Below, in pieces: positions 1 to 7,360 of a DNA stretch of 64,000 nucleotides. The DNA comes from Candidatus Melainabacteria bacterium. Its GTDB lineage: Bacteria > Cyanobacteriota > Vampirovibrionia > Obscuribacterales > Obscuribacteraceae. The notes below the pieces were generated by a model. It did no database searches and was not told where the DNA came from. It worked only from the letters and a program-made list of their open reading frames with translations. The stretch's first letter is position 1. Each line of letters starts with the position of its first letter. Both the position numbers and the translations under genes were made by a program. The stretch covers positions 186,001 through 250,000 of the forward strand of contig JAFKGK010000006.1 of the NCBI GenBank assembly GCA_017307165.1. The letters run 5' to 3'.

Positions 1-1
1 C

Positions 2-187
2 CTGGTCGACAAAGATGTACCGGCAAACGCCCGCAAGCAACTCCTGGCCTATGTCGCAGCTGCCGCACCGCCAACCGGCACGCAAAGCAGCAATGTCACT
101 GCCAAACTAGACGCCAAAGCCCTCGAGGGCAAGATGCGCGGTCTCCTGCACTTGATTATGACCCTTCCCACCTACCAACTATCATGA
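2..187 (+). CDS. DUF1800 family protein, C-terminal end (partial)
   Basis: An open frame enters from the left edge and ends at the TGA at 185-187. The last residues read GKMRGLLHLIMTLPTYQLS, which fits the usual C-terminus of DUF1800 proteins, where a short helix is followed by a P-x-Y-Q-L ending. The stop overlaps the ATG of the DUF1501 gene (ATGA, 184-187). DUF1800 and DUF1501 genes are very commonly paired in bacteria, which supports the call although only about 61 residues are visible. The function of the pair is not established. Confidence 0.75.
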   Translation: MVDKDVPANARKQLLAYVAAAAPPTGTQSSNVTAKLDAKALEGKMRGLLHLIMTLPTYQLS

Positions 188-1443
188 ACAAACAAACGCG
201 CAGAGAATTTTTAAAAACTGGCCTTAGCACCATGGGCGCCATCATGAGTGCGCCTATGCTATTGTCATATCTGGCTCGTCAAGCTGAAGCTGCTCCACGC
301 ACCGTCGGCTCCTCAAAGATCCTGGTGCTAGTACAACTCTCTGGAGGCAATGACGGACTCAATACGGTCATCCCATATACCGACCCTGCCTATCTCAAAT
401 TACGCCCTGCGATCGGCATCAAGCCAGATGCTGTACTCAAGCTCAACGATAAGATCGGCCTCAATCCCAATATGGGGCCATTTCAGGATTTGCACAAGGC
501 CGGCAAGCTCGCCATCATCCAGGGTGTCGGTTACCCAAATCCCAATCGATCTCATTTTAGATCTATCGAGATCTGGCAGACCGCTGAACCTGTGAAGGTA
601 AAAGAGACGGGCTGGATAGGTCGTTATCTGGATCTGGCCAATAGCGGCAAATCCACTGCCGACAATATTTTTCCTGCCATCAATGTCGACCCGATTTTAC
701 CCAAGACACTTTCTGCGCAAAAAGTAGTGGTGCCGTCCATCAGCGATATCAAAAATTTTACTTTTAAGGCAGATCCTCGATATGAAGCTGATCGCGCCTT
801 ACGCTTGGAGACTTTTAACAACATCTATCAAAACTATCCAGCGGTCAAAGCGAATTCTCATCCTTATGTCGAAGAGCTGCGACGTGTCGGTCTTGATACC
901 ACCGAGGCGTCTCGTTCCATCGCCAAAATGGTGGCCGATTACAAATCAGACGTAAAATACCCTAACAATGGCTTTGGGCGCGGTCTGCAGTTTATCAGCC
1001 AGCTCATCGCCGGTGGTGTCAATTGCGGCATTTACAATATCACTCTTGGTGGATTTGATACTCATACCAATGAGCAACGCGGTCACGAAAATCTCTTTCG
1101 AACTCTCTGCCAGGGTATCCAGGCTTTTCAGAGCGATCTCGAAAACCACAATCTCGACAAAGACGTCATAGTGATGACCTTTAGTGAGTTTGGTAGACGC
1201 GTTGCCGAAAACGGTGGCCGTGGGACCGATCATGGTGCTGCTGCGCCGATGTTTGTCATCGGCTCCTCGGTCAAGGGAGGTATCATCGGGGATCAGCCCA
1301 GTCTCACCGATCTGGATGACGGCGATCTCAAGTACAAGATCGATTTTCGCTCCGTATATGCCACCATTTTAGACAAGTGGCTGCATGCGGACAGCAAGAG
1401 CATTCTCTTAGACAAATACGATCAACTGCCGCTATTTGCCTAG
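184..1443 (+). CDS. DUF1501 family protein with Tat signal
   Basis: 419 aa. The N-terminus carries a twin-arginine motif (RREFLK, residues 6-11), a hydrophobic stretch and a likely cleavage site after AEA near residue 36, so the protein is probably exported folded by the Tat system. The motifs VLVQLSGGNDGLNTVIP (about 47-63) and GGFDTHTNEQRGHENL (about 288-303) followed by TFSEFGRRVAENGGRGTDHG (about 331-350) are hallmarks of DUF1501, an alkaline-phosphatase/sulfatase-like fold family of unknown substrate. It is translationally coupled to the DUF1800 gene by an ATGA overlap, so the two are one operon. It ends one base before the stop of the convergent TadG-like gene. Confidence 0.9.
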   Translation: MNKQTRREFLKTGLSTMGAIMSAPMLLSYLARQAEAAPRTVGSSKILVLVQLSGGNDGLNTVIPYTDPAYLKLRPAIGIKPDAVLKLNDKIGLNPNMGPFQDLHKAGKLAIIQGVGYPNPNRSHFRSIEIWQTAEPVKVKETGWIGRYLDLANSGKSTADNIFPAINVDPILPKTLSAQKVVVPSISDIKNFTFKADPRYEADRALRLETFNNIYQNYPAVKANSHPYVEELRRVGLDTTEASRSIAKMVADYKSDVKYPNNGFGRGLQFISQLIAGGVNCGIYNITLGGFDTHTNEQRGHENLFRTLCQGIQAFQSDLENHNLDKDVIVMTFSEFGRRVAENGGRGTDHGAAAPMFVIGSSVKGGIIGDQPSLTDLDDGDLKYKIDFRSVYATILDKWLHADSKSILLDKYDQLPLFA

Positions 1444-1444
1444 A

Positions 1445-3457
1445 TTATTTTTTGTCTCCGACATAGCCGATGCGGGAGCCTCCACCCATCAGATTTACTT
1501 TCATTTGGCGCCTAAATCTCACATCTACCGCCATGCCGTTCGTCTCGTAAGTAGGCCGACGATTGGCATTGCTTGGCCCTTGAGAGTACATGTTGTAATA
1601 AGTAGCATTTGGCTGAAAAAAGCCCTTGTCGATTTGGTCTTCTCCAAAATCAGACTGCGAAGTAACCGAGGGAGGCTTGCCCTGACCTTTGCCAGGGGGA
1701 GTGTTGGCGCCCAGGCTGCCATTACCCAAATCATCTTGATTGGCCAGCCTGGCGGCCAAGGCGACAGGCATTTGCTCTTTATAGGCAGTTTTGTCAAAGT
1801 CCATGGGTTCGCCATTGTGATAATTGCCAGCGACTGAGCCTGGCTGATAGACCTGATCGCGGATATACACGTCCCATTTATCGGTTAGCTCGTATGGATT
1901 GAGAAAATTGATATTTTCTACGACAAACGCCTGATAGAGAGCCCCTGCAATACCGAGCAATGTCAGTTGAAACTTGGTTGATGTGGTACTGCCTGTGATT
2001 GCATTCATCGTCTCCATGTAGGCCTGGTTTTGCCCTGCTACGGAGAGTTTGACTGGGGTCAGATCTTTTTCGGTGTAGGTGATGGTGCCATTGCTAGGAT
2101 CGACCTTGTAGATATGGATATTGCCTGAAGGCAATTTGCCGAGCTCCACTGGCGGGAGATTGCCGCTTTTGCTCAAGACGCGACTTTTCCAGGTCATCAT
2201 CAAGGGCGTAGGCGTCTTAAAGGCAAAGGCTGGATCAGTTATCATCATCTGAGCTGATTGCATGTTGAGCTTGGTGCCTGCGCGCTTCCACCAGTCCAAC
2301 AAAGCACGTCTAAAATAATTGCCGCAATTTTCGTTCATCGATGGATAAGGCCAGTTTTGGCTGGCTATGGCTGTTGTGGGACGGCCCATGGGAAAATCGC
2401 CATTAACAGATGTGAGAAAAGAAGAGGTAGAACCAGCATTGCTATTGAGCTGTGAGTTGGTCAGCATCGAGCCTGGATTGGTGATCTCGGCGCATAGACC
2501 GTCGGGAAAACTAAAGGTAAGCGCACCAGGGCTATTGTGCGGATCGATGATATTGGCTGGTTGTGCGCATGCAGCTGATTGGACATTCATCGCGGCATTG
2601 CCGGCCATATGTGCTTTGATGTCTTGGGAAGCCTCTGCCTTGACGATAGTGGGCAATTGATAGCTCAAACCTGTGGTTGCGCTTGTCCAATCCTTGGGGT
2701 CGACCAATTTGACAGCATCGCCGATGCCGGCAAAGACAAAGTCTTCGTTGTCGTAGGGGATGTTGACATATGAACGGTAAAAACCCCCAGTATTTGCAGC
2801 CGTCTGCACATTTGCCCAGGTTTCTGGTTGCGGCAATTTGATATTGGTCGGTGCTCCATTGGTTAGCGAGCCCAGCGAGAGTTTGAGGGAGTTGGCCTTA
2901 TAGTTGGAAGTGCCGACCATGCGCTGGAGATTTTGTAGATAGGCTGTCTCAGCGTTTTTGTAGAGCTCAAAAGTCTGTCCATTGATGTCTTTGGAGCTAT
3001 AGCCTGGATTCAGCGATTTGCGCAGCTCGGCTTCTAACGTCAATTGGGCGTTTTTGAGTTGCTTGAGGTCTTCTTTTACCATCACCTTGAGATTTTGGTC
3101 GCCTAGACGATCAGCAATGATGAGATCGAGTCTCAATGTGCCCATAAGTGAGTTGACCGAACGCACCGGTACTTTGTACTGGTCACCGGCGATGGTGGCA
3201 GTACCGGTGGGGGCCGAGTCCGAGAGAGACAACCAGCCCACTTCGGGAGTGTTGATTGCTATCTTGCCTAGATCTCGTGCCGCTGACATGGCGGCCGCCT
3301 CGATTGCTGTTTTTTGTTCGTTGCTGGAGCCTAATAAGCGGACATATGACAGGGCAAAAAAGGAAATAATCGCAAGTATGCCAATAGTCACTGCAGTGAT
3401 GATCGCCAGCATATTGCCGCGTCGATTGCGAAATGATTTGCGAAAATCTCTTGCCAT
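1445..3457 (-). CDS. TadG-like pilus/secretion-associated protein
   Basis: 670 aa. The N-terminus RRGNMLAIITAVTIGILAIISFF (about 12-34) is the single membrane helix with preceding arginines typical of the TadE/TadG-like Flp pilus-assembly N-terminal region, followed by a Glu/Ala-rich helix (EQKTAIEAAAMSAARDLGKIAI) as in TadG relatives. The remaining 600 residues are a low-charge extracytoplasmic region rich in Asn, Gly, Ser, Pro and Thr that I do not recognise. No other tad/cpa gene (ATPase, secretin, Flp pilin) is nearby, so the gene is an orphan here. The ATG at 3457 has a GAGGTG about 12 nt upstream, a rather long spacing. A role in surface structures is an inference from the N-terminus only. 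Confidence 0.6.
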   Translation of the reverse strand: MARDFRKSFRNRRGNMLAIITAVTIGILAIISFFALSYVRLLGSSNEQKTAIEAAAMSAARDLGKIAINTPEVGWLSLSDSAPTGTATIAGDQYKVPVRSVNSLMGTLRLDLIIADRLGDQNLKVMVKEDLKQLKNAQLTLEAELRKSLNPGYSSKDINGQTFELYKNAETAYLQNLQRMVGTSNYKANSLKLSLGSLTNGAPTNIKLPQPETWANVQTAANTGGFYRSYVNIPYDNEDFVFAGIGDAVKLVDPKDWTSATTGLSYQLPTIVKAEASQDIKAHMAGNAAMNVQSAACAQPANIIDPHNSPGALTFSFPDGLCAEITNPGSMLTNSQLNSNAGSTSSFLTSVNGDFPMGRPTTAIASQNWPYPSMNENCGNYFRRALLDWWKRAGTKLNMQSAQMMITDPAFAFKTPTPLMMTWKSRVLSKSGNLPPVELGKLPSGNIHIYKVDPSNGTITYTEKDLTPVKLSVAGQNQAYMETMNAITGSTTSTKFQLTLLGIAGALYQAFVVENINFLNPYELTDKWDVYIRDQVYQPGSVAGNYHNGEPMDFDKTAYKEQMPVALAARLANQDDLGNGSLGANTPPGKGQGKPPSVTSQSDFGEDQIDKGFFQPNATYYNMYSQGPSNANRRPTYETNGMAVDVRFRRQMKVNLMGGGSRIGYVGDKK

Positions 3458-3657
3458 CTGTGTCTCGGCACCTCTCTGTACTTGTGGTAGAGATTATTGC
3501 AGGAACGAGAGAATCCAGAGCCTAAACAGGCATTATCTATATATTTTTTGCCCCATCCTGGCCATTTATAACTTTTCCCATAGTTATGGCCGCCACTCCA
3601 AATACAAGCGTGGCGGCACATTTGAGAATTTTACATTTTTAGCCAAGCGGGTAATAG

Positions 3658-4698
3658 TCAAGCGGAGCGTCTTACTGATTCGGCGAACAGTTTGAATGCC
3701 TCATCGGTCAAGCCGCGCTTTTGCAAACAGGTGGCCTTTAATCTCAGCAGTTCCGGCTCTTGCGATACTGAAAGTGCAGTATCAAAATCCTTTTCTGCCA
3801 GGACATAATCCTCCATATCCATCATCAGCCGACCCCGCTCCATAAGAGCTCCCATGTGACTGGGATCGAGTGATAGAGCCTTGTCCAGATCGTAGAGCGC
3901 CGCAAAATCCTCGTGCTCACTCTTGTGTACGAGAGCCTTGCAGACGTATGCATCGCTGGACTGGACATCGAGATTTTTGACCATGGCTATGTCAGCTTCA
4001 GCATCTGCTATCCGATCGAGCTGTTCGTAAGCGCATGCTCGCGAGAGGTAGGCCTGGCAAAACCGTGGCTCGAGGTCTATGGCTGTCGAAAAGTCCTGGA
4101 TCGCATCCTCGAGATTGTCGTTGAGGGCGTAAAAAATGCCCCGCGAGTAATACAGATCGGCCTTTTCGGGATCAAGCCTGAGGGCCCGTTTAAAGTCGTT
4201 GAGAGCTAATTCGTTTTGTTCTGATTGTCCATAACAAATTGCCCGCTGTTGAAAGATGAGCGGGTCAAAAGGGTCTTGCCTGGCAGCTGCTGAAAAGTAT
4301 TCGATAGCACGCTTATAGTCATCGCGATTTGAGTGCATGTAGCCAAGGTAAAAATTGGCCTCTACGTCGTCGCAATTGATTTCGGTGCAACGTCTAAAGG
4401 CTTTTTCTGCTTTTGCATTGTCATTGTCCAATAGAGCCTGCCTGCCTTGCAGGTAGTGCAAGTTGACTGACCGGGGATTGAGCTTGCAAGCATCCGTTAA
4501 AAACCGTGCTGCCTCTGGTCGATCAAAAAGCACCATCAAAAATGCCTTTAGCTCTACGAGTTGCCTCTGGCTGCTTTCTATTTTGACCTCGCTCATTTGT
4601 CTCAGTGCCTCGTCGCAACGACCTTGTTGCATGAGTTGCAATAGTCTGCGAGTTTCCGATGTAGGATCGGTCGGCACTATAAAGCGCATGTCCTTCAT
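3658..4698 (-). CDS. Tetratricopeptide repeat protein
   Basis: 346 aa from the ATG at 4698, chosen because AGGAAG lies 8 nt upstream; the open frame extends 40 codons further without supporting signals. Nearly the whole protein is TPR units of 34 residues (for example ALNDFKRALRLDPEKADLYYSRG and AIQDFSTAIDLEPRFCQAYLSRA), with at least seven consecutive copies. No signal peptide or catalytic domain is visible, so it is probably a cytosolic protein-interaction scaffold. It lies 52 nt downstream of a small membrane protein gene on the same strand, possibly co-transcribed. Partner unknown. Confidence 0.85.
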   Translation of the reverse strand: MKDMRFIVPTDPTSETRRLLQLMQQGRCDEALRQMSEVKIESSQRQLVELKAFLMVLFDRPEAARFLTDACKLNPRSVNLHYLQGRQALLDNDNAKAEKAFRRCTEINCDDVEANFYLGYMHSNRDDYKRAIEYFSAAARQDPFDPLIFQQRAICYGQSEQNELALNDFKRALRLDPEKADLYYSRGIFYALNDNLEDAIQDFSTAIDLEPRFCQAYLSRACAYEQLDRIADAEADIAMVKNLDVQSSDAYVCKALVHKSEHEDFAALYDLDKALSLDPSHMGALMERGRLMMDMEDYVLAEKDFDTALSVSQEPELLRLKATCLQKRGLTDEAFKLFAESVRRSA

Positions 4699-4750
4699 GA
4701 TGTGTCTTCCTAGTTTTTGTCTTCCGGTTATCCCAATATGGGCAACTGAT

Positions 4751-4999
4751 TTATTTGGCTGTATCGAGAGCGTCGGTGCGATTTTCGACGTTCTGATGGA
4801 CTGCGCCGGGGCTGGCAAAGTTTTCTTCGACGTAGCGTTGTGATTTGTGGCTGGAGTTAATGAAACCAGCCATAAAGGCTACGACGATGACAGCGCATAG
4901 GATGCTCAGGCCCACTATGGACCGTACGTCTTTGCGATTAGGGATGCCGTCCATAGTATGGTGGGGCACATTTGCCTTGTCCAATTGTTGCATAGCCAT
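4751..4999 (-). CDS. Small single-pass membrane protein
   Basis: 82 aa from the ATG at 4999, supported by AAGGAG 7 nt upstream; a longer frame to 5230 lacks a ribosome-binding site. Sequence begins MAMQQLDKANVPHH; residues about 29-46 (IVGLSILCAVIVVAFMAGF) form one membrane helix, and the remainder is polar. It has no recognisable domain. It precedes the TPR gene on the same strand, and the two may form an operon. The 217 bp upstream are shared with the divergent zinc-ribbon gene. Confidence 0.65.
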   Translation of the reverse strand: MAMQQLDKANVPHHTMDGIPNRKDVRSIVGLSILCAVIVVAFMAGFINSSHKSQRYVEENFASPGAVHQNVENRTDALDTAK

Positions 5000-5216
5000 G
5001 ATTAATCTCCTTAATATCACCTTTGGTTCTGATGTTTTTCGAACCGACGGGAGGAGGCCATACAAGTTCCAATTTATAGATCCGCAAAGGCACTGGATTT
5101 GCGGACAATATTTAAAAATGCTCACTTTTGTCGCTTTTATGTTACTGGCCTGAATCGTTTGGGCAACCCAAATGTACAAACTTTTTTCATGGCAGCAATT
5201 TTTGAGGTCGTCCGTT

Positions 5217-5513
5217 ATGTTCGCAGACAAATCACTAGAGTGTCAGGGCTGCAAAAAGTCCTTTGTGTTTTCTAGTTCGGAGCAGGAGTTTTACTCCCAA
5301 AAAAACCTCACTAATGAGCCAAAGCGTTGCCCTGACTGCCGATTGGCTCGCCGTATGAAAAATACGGGCAAGTCCATGGACCTATGCTCGCAGGTGCCAT
5401 GCGACAAGTGCGGTATCAATTGCCTTGTCCCATTTAAACCTAGCGGTATCAAGCCTGTCCTATGCTCGTCATGCTTTCATGAGGCCAAGATTTCGGCAGC
5501 CAGCACTGGTTGA
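5217..5513 (+). CDS. Zinc-ribbon protein (zf-trcl type)
   Basis: 98 aa. The ATG at 5217 is preferred over an upstream one at 5172 because GAGG lies 9 nt before it and because the product then starts at DKSLECQGC, as in family members. Cys9-x2-Cys12 and Cys38-x2-Cys41 bracket a FVFSSSEQEFY core, the pattern of the probable zinc-ribbon family zf-trcl. A second set, Cys62-x2-Cys65 and Cys83-x2-Cys86, makes a second ribbon with the VPFKPSG motif. It is likely a small nucleic-acid- or protein-binding zinc protein. A strong terminator follows at 5552-5580. Confidence 0.8.
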   Translation: MFADKSLECQGCKKSFVFSSSEQEFYSQKNLTNEPKRCPDCRLARRMKNTGKSMDLCSQVPCDKCGINCLVPFKPSGIKPVLCSSCFHEAKISAASTG

Positions 5514-5551
5514 TTGGTCTATTTGATAAGATGAAATACACAAAGGATGAT

Positions 5552-5582
5552 GAAAGGGCCTGCGAAGGCCCTTTCTGTTTTT
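5552..5582 (+). terminator. Intrinsic terminator of the zinc-ribbon gene
   Basis: GAAAGGGCCT (5552-5561) and AGGCCCTTTC (5566-5575) form a perfect 10-bp stem closed by a GCGA tetraloop (GNRA type), followed by a T-rich tract. It lies 38 bp after the zinc-ribbon stop. Confidence 0.85.
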
Positions 5583-5628
5583 ATATGCTGCGATGTCAGA
5601 TTAGAGTCTGGAGCTAAGTTTTGGACGC

Positions 5629-6222
5629 TCAGCGGCCTACTTTGTAAAGCGCCGATACATCGCCCATCGAGATCTCTTTATCTCTAAAGATGATCGAATC
5701 AGCGTTGGCAATCGTATAAAACTGCTGCAAGATTTTGTTCATCATCTTGAGGTCTTTTTCGGATACCTTGGAGCCATCAGCAAATAAGAGCGTCTCGCAG
5801 GCCCTGAGCAATTCGGAGCTATCGATAGCTTTGTCATAGCCTCCGACGCTGACAAAGTGGTCCGTCAGCCACTGTCTAGCTTCTCGTGCGTCCTTAACCT
5901 CCATATTGTGGTCGCGTAGGCCTGGGATCAGTTGATCCTTGCCGATGCCTTCAGAAACAGAGAGATTGTCCCAGGCTCGTTTGTAGCGTTGTTCTTTCTC
6001 CATTTTTTCGTCGCTCCAGGGATTTGGGCGAAATGTGTCGATGCCTCCACCCGAGTTAAAAGCGCCCCCGCCAAATGGGTTGTCGCCAGATAAGGCCATG
6101 CCGCTAAAAGCATCAGCATGCAGAGCTGCTGCGGCACCTCCGGCGGCGGTGGTAGGAAGGGCTGCTTTTTCGGCTTGCAGTTGAGTGTCTTTATCTCTTG
6201 ATTCGATGGCTGCTTGCGACAT
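5629..6222 (-). CDS. Hypothetical protein
   Basis: 197 aa from the ATG at 6222, which has GGAG 7 nt upstream; the open frame continues 51 codons further up without a ribosome site. I do not recognise a family. Residues 1-60 are Ala- and Gly-rich (a GGAFNSGGGIDTF segment), so probably disordered; residues 85-197 look alpha-helical and acidic, with DNLSVSEGIGKDQ, an EF-hand-like density of Asp residues but no canonical loop. No signal peptide or membrane helix. It shares a 179-bp upstream region with the divergent lysine-rich gene at 6402. Confidence 0.65.
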   Translation of the reverse strand: MSQAAIESRDKDTQLQAEKAALPTTAAGGAAAALHADAFSGMALSGDNPFGGGAFNSGGGIDTFRPNPWSDEKMEKEQRYKRAWDNLSVSEGIGKDQLIPGLRDHNMEVKDAREARQWLTDHFVSVGGYDKAIDSSELLRACETLLFADGSKVSEKDLKMMNKILQQFYTIANADSIIFRDKEISMGDVSALYKVGR

Positions 6223-6401
6223 TGTCAATCTCCGCTTTTTGTAAATGGGTATTGGGGGTGGGGTGTTGTATGCAAAGATAGGGTCGCAATCTAACAGCCG
6301 TGTTACCAACCATATGTAGCCAATCTTACGGAACCTCAAATATGAGGGTGCGTCGCACAGGGCAGAGCGATGCAAATCAAAGGTAGTGGAGGAGATACAT
6401 C

Positions 6402-6710
6402 ATGTCTAGAGGTGATAAATCAAAATACACGGACAAGCAGCAGCGCATGGCAGAGCATATAGAGGAAAGTGTCAGAGAGCGTGGGGGCAGCAAGGAGCAA
6501 GCAGAGCGTATCGGCTGGGCGACTGTCAACAAAACCACAGGTGGTGGCTTAAAAAAAAGTGCTGGTGGTGGCAAAAAAAGGACTAGCAAGTCTAAAGCCA
6601 CAAAAAAAGTACGCCAGATCTCTTCGGCGACTCGTAAAAAGCTTTCAGCCGCAGGCAAAAAAGGCGCAAAATCAAGATGGGGCAATAAGACAACAAAAAA
6701 AGCCGCTTAA
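6402..6710 (+). CDS. Lysine-rich small protein, histone-H1-like tail
   Basis: 102 aa, ATG at 6402 preceded by GGAGGAG. The first 50 residues (SRGDKSKYTDKQQRMAEHIEE, then GGSKEQAERIGWATVNK) match a conserved small protein often labelled plasmid stabilization protein, a name without firm experimental basis. The second half is almost only Lys, Ser, Ala, Gly and Thr (KKSAGGGKKRTSKSKATKK), similar to bacterial histone-H1-like tails, so nucleic-acid binding is a reasonable inference. It ends before a strong terminator at 6789 and has its own promoter region shared with the gene at 6222. Confidence 0.8.
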   Translation: MSRGDKSKYTDKQQRMAEHIEESVRERGGSKEQAERIGWATVNKTTGGGLKKSAGGGKKRTSKSKATKKVRQISSATRKKLSAAGKKGAKSRWGNKTTKKAA

Positions 6711-6788
6711 AATAACGGGAACCATCTGATGGATTGACCATCAGCCTAATGGTAATTTGGTTCGCAATAGATCATATTACCTCCTGGC

Positions 6789-6832
6789 TCCGCCGCCCTA
6801 GCAGAAATGCTGAGGGCGGTGGAGTTGTTTTA
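6789..6832 (+). terminator. Intrinsic terminator
   Basis: CTCCGCCGCCCT (6789-6800) pairs with AGGGCGGTGGAG (6814-6825) with one G-T wobble. An inner AGCA/TGCT stem closes on a GAAA tetraloop. TTGTTTT follows. It separates the lysine-rich gene from the receiver gene. Confidence 0.85.
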
Positions 6833-6902
6833 GGGGTTATAAATTGAGGTACACTTAGTCCAGTCTCTCAGTCTTAGCCGGCAGGTAGGTGTAGATCACT
6901 CA

Positions 6903-7265
6903 ATGGCAGATCGTGTCCTATTAGTCGAAGACGATTTTTTACTCCAGCTTGCTACCCGCAAGGCCTTGGAGTTGATTGGTTATAGTTGCGTGGTAGTCGA
7001 TAACGGCGAAGCCGCCGTCCAAAAAGCCGACAAAGAGTTTGATATCGTATTTATGGACATCAATCTTCCTGGCATCGACGGCATAGAGGCAACCAGGCAG
7101 ATCCGCAAAAACGAAGCCGATAATGCGACCAAACGTGTACCGATAGTGGCTTTGACTTCGACTACCAATATCAAGCAATGTTTGCAAGCTGGTATGGATG
7201 ATTTTATGTCCAAGCCTGCTTTAATGGACGATCTCAAGTCTATGATCGCTAAATGGACGGTATGA
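6903..7265 (+). CDS. Single-domain response regulator (CheY-like)
   Basis: 120 aa, a receiver domain only. Acidic pair Glu9/Asp10/Asp11, phospho-acceptor Asp52 in VFMDINLPG, Thr85 in VALTST and Lys104 in MSKP are all present, so phosphotransfer should work. There is no output domain, so it must act by binding a partner or relaying phosphate. No histidine kinase is adjacent. AGGTAGGTG lies about 12 nt before the ATG. It resembles the receiver at 52890 in organisation. Confidence 0.9.
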   Translation: MADRVLLVEDDFLLQLATRKALELIGYSCVVVDNGEAAVQKADKEFDIVFMDINLPGIDGIEATRQIRKNEADNATKRVPIVALTSTTNIKQCLQAGMDDFMSKPALMDDLKSMIAKWTV

Positions 7266-7327
7266 GTCTGCGAGTAGACTCTATATATTCAATACCTTAC
7301 ATAGGAACATTAATGCAGTAGTACAGT

Positions 7328-7348
7328 CCCCGCCGGCAAGATGCGGGG
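7328..7348 (+). promoter_or_regulatory. Small GC hairpin in the SDR-hemerythrin leader
   Basis: CCCCGC (7328-7333) can pair with GCGGGG (7343-7348), placing the only G-rich, Shine-Dalgarno-like run before the ATG at 7361 in a stem. It could lower translation initiation, or be fortuitous. No other ribosome site is visible. Confidence 0.3.
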
Positions 7349-7360
7349 GTTGAATGAACC

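Noticed and set aside
3018..3695. 225-codon open frame on the + strand opposite the TadG-like gene
   Set aside because: It is antisense to a well-supported gene, has no ribosome site and no recognisable protein pattern, so it is a reading-frame shadow.
7264..7281. GAGTCT...AGACTC hairpin after the receiver gene as terminator
   Set aside because: The stem is only 6 bp, overlaps the end of the gene and lacks a T-run, so I did not list it.
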